Below, in pieces: positions 55,382-64,000 of a DNA stretch of 64,000 nucleotides. The position numbers were made by a program, and so were the translations under genes. The notes under the pieces were generated by a model. The model ran no database searches and was not told the DNA's origin. It was given only the letters and a program-made list of their open reading frames with translations. This DNA is from Diphasiastrum complanatum. Taxonomy: Eukaryota; Streptophyta; Lycopodiopsida; Lycopodiales; Lycopodiaceae. The stretch covers positions 5,879,433 through 5,943,432 of the forward strand of contig CM055111.1 of NCBI GenBank assembly GCA_029204225.1, given 5' to 3'. The stretch's first letter is position 1. Every line of letters begins with the position of its first letter.

Positions 55382-56520
55382 CATGGTTGCCGATCTTTGG
55401 CACCATGTGGGCGTGTCCACATATAAGTAGGCCTTATGTACAAATTTTTTTTCTGTTGATGATTTGGTAGTGCTTGGGTTCTTCATGGGAGAACTCTTGC
55501 CTTTGCTATTTCTTTTAGAGCTTACGTCTTTGATATGTATTGTTCTTTGTCATTATTTATGGAAGATTGCTAGATTGTCTCATGTATTGTCAATTTATAC
55601 TTTATTAATACTAAAATCCATGATTTAGTTCATAACTTGGTCTCAGAGCACTTTCTTGGGCAAATTTCACTTTTTTGCAAGTTGGCACACTACTTCATCC
55701 ACTTTTTGGAAGCATTTCCACTTCCTTCTACGTGCTGGATTTTAGGCATTCTCCCACTTTCCTTGTCGGTTTTTTTGTCTTACACCAATTTACCTTCTCT
55801 CTATTTGTGTGGTTGGTCATTTTTGAGCTAGTTAAGAACATATCTGTAGATTTAGCATGAAAGATAGCAAGTAGCATTCATAAAGTGAGTAGCTTTGTTG
55901 ACAGGACGACAATCCCATTGAACCAATATTGGACAATTCTACGAGTTGTCTATGTTGGAACCTAGCTTGGAGAATACTTGTAGGCAGAAACTGACTTCCT
56001 TTTGAGATGGGGCACAACCGATCTATACTTTCCTACACCTTATAGATAGAGAGGGCTACACTTTGGGCCTTCTATGAGAGTTCATGAACAGTTTGAGTGA
56101 GCAGCTTCAAACTTGCATAGTTATCAACTTAGAGAGGTAGAAGTATGTCCTATAATCTATGAAATATGTAACTACTAACCTGTTGATTTGCAAGTTGGTA
56201 GCTTGCATTTTCTGAATTCGACTCTATCCCAATTCCATGGCCTATTTTTAGTTTTTCTATTCCATCTTCAAAGTTCAAACTATATTGTTACATCCAAAAT
56301 TCACATTTCAAATGTCATAGATATCAATTTTGGATTCTCAAATTTTAAAGACTTGCAGAATCACGAGACTGCTGGCAAACCAGATGGTATTAGCCCATGC
56401 CTGCCATCATCCATGGCTAACATACTTTACCCATTATGGAGGTGTGAGAACCAGTTCCAGAAGCTCAGGGACGAATGGAACTCCTACCTTGGTCAGGGAT
56501 GTGACACGAGCCCCTTTTGA
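55382..56520 (+). pseudogene. hAT-d: strongly decayed DUF659 hAT fragment
   Basis: MVADLWHHVGVST at 55382 corresponds to the transposase N-terminus. After a large deletion the block LIDREGYTLGLL, stop, EFMNSLSEQLQT (56030-56140) corresponds to LVDREGCTMGLIYEFMDRIG of hAT-e and ends at the same donor position. After an intron-like stretch, SSMANILYPLW and LRDEWNSYL match HSVAHILHPLF and LEADWLEYI of hAT-c. It is the oldest-looking copy. Confidence 0.65.
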
Positions 56521-59465
56521 TTGTCGACTCCTACACTTCAAGAGGTTAGTCCAACATCCTGAACCGGTACCCTATGCCAATTACAAGCATGTCACCCTAC
56601 TAATTACATCCCTTTACAAAATCACTACATACTACTATTTTTTTTTCCAATGATAGTTACAATTTGAACTTTTTACAATGGGAGTAGAAGAATATGAAAG
56701 ATCAATCCCAAGAATAATTTACAATACAAAGGGAAACAAATTTGTCAAAAGTACGCACTATGCATAAGCGGGATCAATACTTCATAAGCTTCATTTAAGC
56801 ATGGCATCATATCATAACCCTATTCTTCAAATGTGGTGATTAGTTTCAGCAAATGATGTTTGGGCCTGGTGATTTTGTTGGATGCATTAAAAAGATGTGC
56901 ACTTGACTCAGCATGTGCATTTTGAATAGCATACGTTCGAAACACTGTCACCTTCTGCGTTTGCACCATTCTGATGATTTTAAAGATGCAGACCATCATC
57001 CTCTAAGTAGGTCAAAGAAGAAATGCGAAGGCATTAGATCTGAATCAACTCTTGACCACGAAAGAGGATCTTAATAAATTACATACATACAAAAGAAATC
57101 AACAAAATGCCAACTAATGGAATTTAGTTACATCATCATTGTCATGGACCTTATCAGATTACACAACCTGTTCAGAATACATTGCCTGTGATCTAAAAGT
57201 GGCATATTGATGAGACATATCCAGCTTAAGTTCAGAGATATTCTTTGGTTAAATTCTGATAAAGGTATGCACATGAGATGAACAGCCTGTTCAGAATACC
57301 AAAAAGGAATAGGAACTTGAACTTAGGGACAAGAACTTGAACTTAGGAACAGGAACTTAGGAACATGAACATGAACTTAGGAACAGGAACAGGAGCAAGA
57401 GCAGGAAGTCCTAGGAACTTAGGTTCAATAGGAACAAGAACAAGAATAGAAACCCCGGGAACAAGATTATAAACTTAGAAATAGGCTCTTGGACTTTCAT
57501 AAATCATTTATTTTTATTGTACCGTTCTATTCCTTAAATAAGAAGAGTTTTGTTCCTATTTTAAGAATGGAACCGTACAATAAAAAAAATCTGTTCCTAA
57601 GGAATGGAACAGCTGTTGGTAAGGAACAGTATCGTGCCTGTTGCTATCCAAAAATGTTCAAAAAGGGTATCAATGCATACATGTTCCTTCCTTTGTGTAG
57701 ACACTCGCATTTCAGAAGATAGGTTATACTGATCCAAGAAGCCTATTCTTCTCTGGGGGCTCTCCCAATCCTAGGGTGGAGAGTAAGTAGACCATCCTCT
57801 GACTCCAATAATTTGAATGAAGACACTTTGGTCTGTACATATTCTCTTCAGTTACCATTATGATACAGGAACCATAAAGCTATCTGCAATTTGGCGACCT
57901 TCCAAGAAAATTTCATTCTTGTACAATAAGTAATGTATGCTAGTAATGAAAGTTTCATGCAGAGCATAACATCAACTCAGTTAGATCAGGGCGCTAGCTG
58001 ATTCTGCTCAGTAACTGGCTACTTTCAGGTTATTTCACTATATCAAATGTGTTACAAGAGCAGCAAGCTGCTTCACCATCCTTGAAATGATAGTTAAGAG
58101 CCCAAAGAAATATGAAGGCTACGAGAAAACACGCTGGTTCAGAGCTCAATGCATTTCAGAACTTAATCATTTAACTCAAGACCAGTCATCTCAGAATATT
58201 CTTCAAAGTGAAGTCCAATGGCATCCATGAGTCGAGAGCTTTACAGCAATGAGTCCAGTAGTTGTCTAAAATATTGGTGAATGTTCTTAACATGCCTCTG
58301 TGGATGAAAGTGCAAAAGCTAAAGTTCATACCCATTCATTTTATAAATTATATATTGCACAGATACGATGTCGCCCAACGATACCCTCCTACCAGTACCA
58401 GGTTCCAATTCTCGAAACCTGCATGATTGCATGTACTTCAAATGGCAGTAAACTTCATATTGCTGCCAAAATAGCAAGAGATCACAAATCATAGCTTCCT
58501 AAAATTAACTGCAAACGTTCTGATCCTTCATTGACTTGATCTAAACTGCAAAACCTTCCTGATTGCTGTGGTACAATTAATGGCTTGTCTGAGTATTTTG
58601 GCTAAGTATGTTGTGCACATTAACTAAAACAATTTCAAGTATAATTGCATCTCCAGCATTTTGACCTACTTAACACTTTTTCTGAATGATGTTCTGAGAC
58701 GAGGAAGGCATTCAAACTTAGTATGGGATTCCTTGGTATTGAACTGCACTACAAGACTGGAGAAGGAAAATGGACTATGATGCTCAAAGTGGAAACGTTT
58801 CTCTTTTATTTGTTGAAAAAGTAGTCCAGTGCTTGAATCCTTTCTATGTTGCCTCATTATTTGAACTCTTTGTTTTGATTTGAATGTTTTCCCCTTTAGT
58901 AGCTATGAACACTTGAATTATAAATAGGATGCACTGGGTTTTCTTTCGCAACCATTGAAGAATATCTGTCACATATGAGATGCGATATTGCAAAGATTTG
59001 GCACAAATCAAGACACAAGATGAACGTTAAGTTATCATCTGGAAACAAGTACACATTCATTTGTTCCTTAGAGGAATCGCAGAGACAGCAATAGAAGTGG
59101 TTAGACTCCAAGCGATGCTGGGAATTGGTATGCTTCATTCCCAAAGTCACAAGCTAATAAGATGCAACTGGTAGTGGCCTTTTTAAACATCTGTACAGAA
59201 AATGCCCAAAGAGCACATGAGAACTCAAACATCAACATAGCAATGTTACAAATTGAGTAACATAAAAAATTCATCAAAAGATGTAAACAGAAAATTAATA
59301 ATGTACACATAAAACTTTCACTCCTGTACAGATCTCAGACAAGACATCTATACCAGATTCAAACAGCAATTATCTAATAAACACAAGAACCAGATGAGGA
59401 ATTCTCATAATTTTGCAGAAAAGCATCAACATCTCCAATAAAAAGGCTAGTGTTATGTAACGTAC
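56521..59465. other. No gene recognised
   Basis: About 2.9 kb of AT-rich sequence. At 57300-57440 there is a low-complexity stretch of GGAACTTGAACTTA / GGAACA units. No exon or transposon signal that I can support. Confidence 0.5.
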
Positions 59466-59594
59466 TTGACGCCTGAGGGAAGAATAATGATAGGACCCTC
59501 AGCAGTGTCCCTCTCTTCCCTAAGCTTCTCTCCTGCTTCCCTTGCCTCCTCCAAATTCGTGTACACCTTTTTAGCCTTCTTAATCTCTGCTGCT
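59466..59594 (-). CDS. Probable host exon (charged helix ending in LPSGVK)
   Basis: The minus strand has an acceptor TTTTTACAG, then 129 bp open: AAEIKKAKKVYTNLEEAREA, GEKLREERDTAEGPIIILPS, GVK, and a donor GTACGT. A charged helix followed by LPSGVK-Y is reminiscent of the entry into the FKBP-type peptidyl-prolyl isomerase fold, but no further exon could be identified and I do not assign it. If the donor is not used, the frame ends a few codons later at TAA. Confidence 0.45.
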
Positions 59595-60456
59595 CTGTAA
59601 AAACAAAAGCATTACTGCAGAAGAACGCTTGAGAAAAAGATGGGATTTGGAAAACCTTAATATCACCATCTCACCATGCTGGAAATACAGGGGTAAAGGG
59701 AGTAGTAAGTTAAAATTCTAAATTCGATTTTTCCACAAACAATATCTGTGAAGGGAGCAATGCAAACAACATCTGACGTCCTAAAATTTATAATCTACTG
59801 ATCAAAAAAAGCTTAAGTTTGCCATGACAATATAAAATTACTTGGACTTTTAAAGCAACACATGATCTCCTCATCCATCTGTGTGATGGCAAAAAATTTG
59901 CAATGCTTTCACTGCTATAGCTCGGTGTATTTAAGTGGCTTCTAGGGTAAACAATGTTGGTGATTGAGATTCAAAATCGCCAAGAAAGTCTGATAATGGA
60001 GCAAGAGTTTTGTTAGAAATGGAAAACCCAAGATCTCATTATTCACATTCTCAAAACGACAGGCCATGAATCCACTCAATGAACAGAAATTCAAAAAATA
60101 GTCTATGGATAATGAAAGACACTCTGACACTGTTTTTGAGTTGCGCACTCTAGTCACACAAGAACCAGGGCACGAATTGGTCTTTGTTCTGCATACATCG
60201 AACCTCCTACTTTGCATTTATTTATAAACTATGCGGGTTGATCTAATCTGTTGGTTTGTTGTTAGTTAACAGATGTGAGTAAATGCCATGCTTGAGGGTT
60301 GTTTCATTCTCCTTATCCCAAATCTGCAAGAGCCGTGAAAAAGAACATACAGCGTATAGAAAAAGGTTTGAGATCTTCCTTAGGTACACAAATGTGAACC
60401 TAAATGAACTCAAGATTGTCGAGCTTTTGACCCTAGGTTGTCGACAATCTTGAGTC
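59595..60456. other. No gene recognised; hairpin at 60408-60455
   Basis: No coding motif. A perfect 15-bp inverted repeat ACTCAAGATTGTCGA / TCGACAATCTTGAGT (60408-60422 and 60441-60455) lies directly beside MITE copy 2. Confidence 0.5.
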
Positions 60457-61194
60457 CATAGATGCACTGCGTTTCTGAAACGTGTTTCAGAATCGTGTTC
60501 AGAAACGTGGTTCAGAAACGCGTTTCTGAAATTTTAAAAAAAATTCCAGAAACGTTTTTTTTATATATATATATATATATATTTTTGGTTTTTTTATGGG
60601 CAATATGGATATCAGATGAAAGCTCTAATTAAGAGCATAATTACTGTGTAGTTTGTCAACTGTTTCGGGTGCAGGATGGTCCAATTCAGGTGCATTAATC
60701 CATATTGGGTTCTGTCAAGGATAAAAATTCAAAACTAACCTTTAGCATGTCTGTTACGATCACAGATGGTCCCAGTAAGTGTGTTTTCGCTCAGGGAGTT
60801 GGAAGGCCTAGTCATGAAGAGGCCTTACCGTCGGGGCCAAGGTCTACCGGCAGCCCCTGGACCCTGCCGTTGGGGGGCGTTGCCCCCCAAACCCCCGACC
60901 GGGGGGCTACCGCCCCCCGAACCTCTTGAGCATTTATTGAAAACCAAAGCAAATAACAACCAAATAGCTATTGAAAATAAGATCTGTTTGTGCCCCATCT
61001 ACTGCACTTCTGAAAGGCAAACGCTGGTTTGACCATTGATCCCTAAAAAATTTCAGCCATAAGCTATTTTTCCAAAAACAAAAAAAAAAAAAAATTGTTT
61101 TTTGTTTTTTGCGATTCTGGGAGGAGAAACGTGTTTCTCAGAAACGCGGTTTCCGAAACGTCTCCTCCCAGAAACGCAATTCTGTGCAACTATG
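60457..61194 (+). mobile_element. hAT-type MITE, copy 2
   Basis: This 738-bp element has termini CATAGATGCA...TGCAACTATG and an exact 8-bp target duplication CTTGAGTC (60449-60456 and 61195-61202). It has the same orientation and order of blocks as copy 1. It differs by an extra stretch of about 40 bp before the G6/C6 hairpins and by different lengths of the simple-sequence runs. No coding capacity. Confidence 0.95.
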
Positions 61195-61401
61195 CTTGAG
61201 TCAAAGGTCATGAGATGTAAAGGTTTGTCGGTTTTGACATGGGCATGAAAACTAGCCTTTGTTTAGCAGGAAATCATGAAGTACAAGGAACCATCAAATT
61301 GATGTGGGTGTCAAAGTTGAAACGCTTTCGGCTAATGTTAAACATGGTTGTACAAGGTGCAAGTTTGAAAATTTAAGGTGGAGATTGTTGCATTTTCAAC
61401 A
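61195..61401. other. No gene recognised
   Basis: Near 61375 there is a GGTGGAGATTGTTGCA stretch of the type found at polypurine tract/LTR junctions, but no LTR follows. Confidence 0.4.
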
Positions 61402-61734
61402 CCCTTAATTGCTAATTTAAAATCTTGTAAATCTAAGGTTCTACCAAATAAAAATGTCGATCTCTTGCCAATGCCTTAGCCAACAAATTAGCCACCATTT
61501 CTGAGGTGTGACAAAAAATAGATTCAATATGTTTTTCATGAATTTTTTCCCTCGAAATGCAACACTACCCCTTAATTGCTAATTCAAACATCTTGTACAT
61601 TTAACATTTCTACCAAATAAAAATGTCTATCTCTTGCCAATGCCTTAGTCAAAATATTACCCACCATTTCTGAGGCGTGACAACAAATTGATTCAATATG
61701 CTTTTCATGAATTTTTTCCCTCAGAAAATGAAAT
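61402..61734 (-). repeat. 166-bp tandem duplication in copia RNase H
   Basis: CCCTTAATTGCTAATT starts copies at 61402 and 61568. Each encodes, on the minus strand, the RNase H tail with HEKHIES and LTKALARDRHFYLVE-like sequence. Confidence 0.85.
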
Positions 61735-62580
61735 TGGATTTCTGTGTGCTGTCCTAGAATGAAACCCAAGATTCAAAGAGAATGAAATGCTACTAATGTT
61801 GTCACAAAAGATAGTGCTAGGAAAATCTTGAAGGAAGTGTCATGAATTGGTCAAGTTACAGCATAGGGCAAATCAGGCCTTGAACAAAGCATTCGTACTT
61901 TAATGAATGATAATGATAAACCTCTAGGTCCAATGCTTCTGCAGCCATCTTGGCAGACATGTCTTTACTTAGCAGGTTTTCTGGAACCGTAACAGACTCA
62001 ATGGATTTTGCATCAGCCATGTTGTATCTGTTTATGATGTTTGTAAATATCTTTCTTGAAAAGATATAGCAATTGCTTAGATTTGTCCCTATGAATTGAA
62101 TGCCAAGGAAATAATGGTAATCCAAGATCAGTCATATTAAATTCGAAGATAAAACATTCTTGGTTTCTTGAAGTGGAGAAGAAGAGTTGATTACTAAAAA
62201 GTGAATTAACATCATAAAATGCAATAATGACATCATCAGAATGAGCTCTCTTATTATACACATTGTTATCAACTGCATTAAGAGTAAAATTGTTCTTGAA
62301 GTAGAAACTGGTTAATTCTTTCAAATCGGTCTTGGGGCCTGTTTCAGCCCAAACAAGGCTTCGTGCAATTTACAAATTTTGTGTGGTTGTCCTTGAATGA
62401 CAAAACCTTTAGGTTGTAATATGTAAATGTCTTCATAAATGATGTCATTAAGAAATGCTCTCTGTACATGTAGTTGATGGACATGAAGATCCTTTGGAGC
62501 ATCAATCATCCCAAAGTGTTATGACTTAACATTCATAATGTTATACAAAATTGTTAAGCCTTCCTTACATCCTAATTTGA
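61402..62580 (-). pseudogene. Decayed copia pol (RT and RNase H)
   Basis: Reading leftward: HVHQLHVQRAFLNDIIYEDI, QPKGF, HKICKLHEALFGLKQAPR (RT), then a damaged catalytic block (DDVIIAFYDVNSLF where YVDDLL is expected), FEFNMTDLGL, a spacer, and the RNase H tail QFHFLREKIHEKHI and LTKALARDRHF. Frameshifts split it into at least four pieces. It is more decayed than copia X and from a different family. No LTR is visible. Confidence 0.85.
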
Positions 62581-64000
62581 TGATACTTCATCCTTACATT
62601 CTAATGTAATTTTGAAGTCGATAACATAACATCATTTGTGGATGCTAAGAGTGATTGCTATTCAACATGTTGCTTTCTTTTGGAAATGTAATTTGAATTT
62701 TGAATCCAACACAATAGCAAAGTATAACACTCCTAACAAGATAGAGAAATCAACTCCAGAATTAGCTAGGGTCAGTCTGCGTCTACCCTCACCAGGATCA
62801 TCTAAATTGAGCTTAGATGCAAATTAACCCCAGTTGATTAGGGGGAAAGCTAGAGGAGTTGGAGCAATATTGTGAGGAGACATACAAAAAGAGGAATAAA
62901 TGGAATCCAATTACGACACAGTATTTTGTAGCATGATCCTATACTGGATCCTATCCTTTCCCAAAGAAACGTCTACTTGTTTACTATCAGAGCACGTCGT
63001 ATCGTCCTCTCACAACTGTGGTCCTAGCACTGTCGGCAGCTCCTAGGTTTCTCGAAACACATCTTCAGTTCCACAAGCATCAACTGGAAATCCATATCAG
63101 TCTCCAACAGTTTATACTGTAAAGGGGCGCATAATCTTATTGCAGGTTACGGCTCTCCGTTCTCTCAGGACTCAACTATTTCTTCTTCGTTGCTTGCGCT
63201 CTTCAAATGCTAACTGTACTTCATTTTTCATGTATGCTTTTCTTGACTGACAGCTTATGCTCACTAATCACAAAAACTAGAAACTCTTAACGTGAATCTT
63301 GAGCTTTCCAACAAGGTGAAAATATTTGTAAAAATTCCGGCACAGATTGCCATCGAAGCGATTTATGTATGAGTGCAACTTCTAAAGAAACATCCTATAG
63401 ATTGAATGACGGCCTTTCTAATATATTTTTTTCATTCTATCGTCGGAAGATTCAAGCACTCGTCAAGTGAACTCCTTGCAAATTTTTCTCTGCTCACTAG
63501 AAATCTCAGCTATAAAACCTACAAATGCCTTAAGATTCACATCCTGAGAGCTAATTGTAGAGCATTATAGTCAAAATGTGAAGAGAACTAAGATATCGAC
63601 ATGAACATTTGATCAAATTACACAAAATCCGTTTAGTAAGATACGCTAACTCACAGAGCTGCATGATGAGTTGCAATGAATGAGAATCCAGCAGAGAATT
63701 TCAGCATGAAGCTTGTAAATTGTCGCCTTGTCCTCAAATCAAAGTGTACGGACTTTGCATCGTGCCTGCCTGCGATGTCCGCGTGTCAATTACCTGGCTT
63801 CCTTGTGAAAATCAAAATTGGAGGAGGGGATTTTTGTGTTAGCGTACACATACATACCCAGCATGCACCTCGAAGAAGAAGAAGGAGAAGGAGATGGAGA
63901 TGAGCGATGAGAGTAGTGCGTCTGTAGCCAAGGCTGTGAAAATACTGAGCTATGCGCCATTTTGCGAACATGAGGTGAATAGATATAGTCCTCCCAAATA
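62581..64000. other. No gene recognised
   Basis: AT-rich sequence up to the window edge. Short frames only; a GAAGAA-type purine run near 63872-63900. Confidence 0.5.

Noticed and set aside
61370-61400. GGTGGAGATTGTTGCA as a polypurine tract/LTR start on the + strand
   Set aside because: The adjacent copia pol is on the minus strand and no LTR-like sequence follows.

Overview
This window looks like repeat-dominated nuclear DNA of a land plant, probably one with a large genome such as a fern, lycophyte or gymnosperm; the exact lineage cannot be read from it. The signs are plant-type Ty1/copia elements primed by initiator Met-tRNA, Ty3/gypsy chromoviruses with a chromodomain, hAT transposases of the DUF659 type, degenerate CCCTAAA (plant telomere type) sequence, a nuclear 18S/ITS1 fragment, long (GA)n tracts and spliced exons. 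I see no intact host gene. Two to four short stretches look like exons of host genes.

Layout. 1-2108: 3' end of a copia element with its LTR. 2109-3822: decayed Ty3/gypsy integrase (minus) with a 390-bp tandem duplication. 4348-6375: about 2 kb of telomere-like satellite, ending in (TG)n(GA)n. 6510-6900: an AT-rich foldback. 6922-8791: 5' part of a copia element (minus) of the same family as the one at the start. 9336-13960: two candidate LTR plus primer-binding-site pairs and a copia gag remnant. 15916-15985: a stray gag fragment. 17205-22056: gypsy element A, inserted in a (GA)n tract and carrying a gag-RT deletion. 22057-24220: a repeat family headed by (GA)n.

24221-32687 is one copia element (X, TSD TGTTC). 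Its 5' LTR is split by a DUF659 hAT element (24726-27845, TSD AGTCTATC), and its interior from gag to mid-3' LTR (about 28555-32333) is inverted. Next come a methyltransferase-like exon and a hAT-type MITE with an exact 8-bp TSD (34769-35426).

35444 to about 46896 is a second large hAT element. It carries an 85-bp minisatellite, a young gypsy element B (36062-42383, TSD GAAAC), a small conserved ORF, the transposase, and a composite insertion of zinc-knuckle sequence plus ITS1/18S rDNA. Then follow a 363-bp tandem satellite, the 5' end of a third gypsy copy (minus), 480-bp-spaced repeats, a third DUF659 hAT copy (49797-52591), a second copy of the small hAT-associated ORF (minus, 54540-55060), a degenerate fourth hAT copy (55382-56520), a possible host exon (59466-59594), a second MITE copy (60457-61194) and a decayed copia pol (61400-62580).

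The order of events can partly be read from the nesting. hAT-a is younger than copia X, gypsy B is younger than hAT-e, and gypsy A is younger than the (GA)n tract it splits. LTR pairs differ by about 3/365 (B) and 7/358 (A), counted by eye. The strongest observations are the inverted copia X, the rDNA plus zinc-knuckle insertion in hAT-e, and the two-gene hAT family with its own MITEs.
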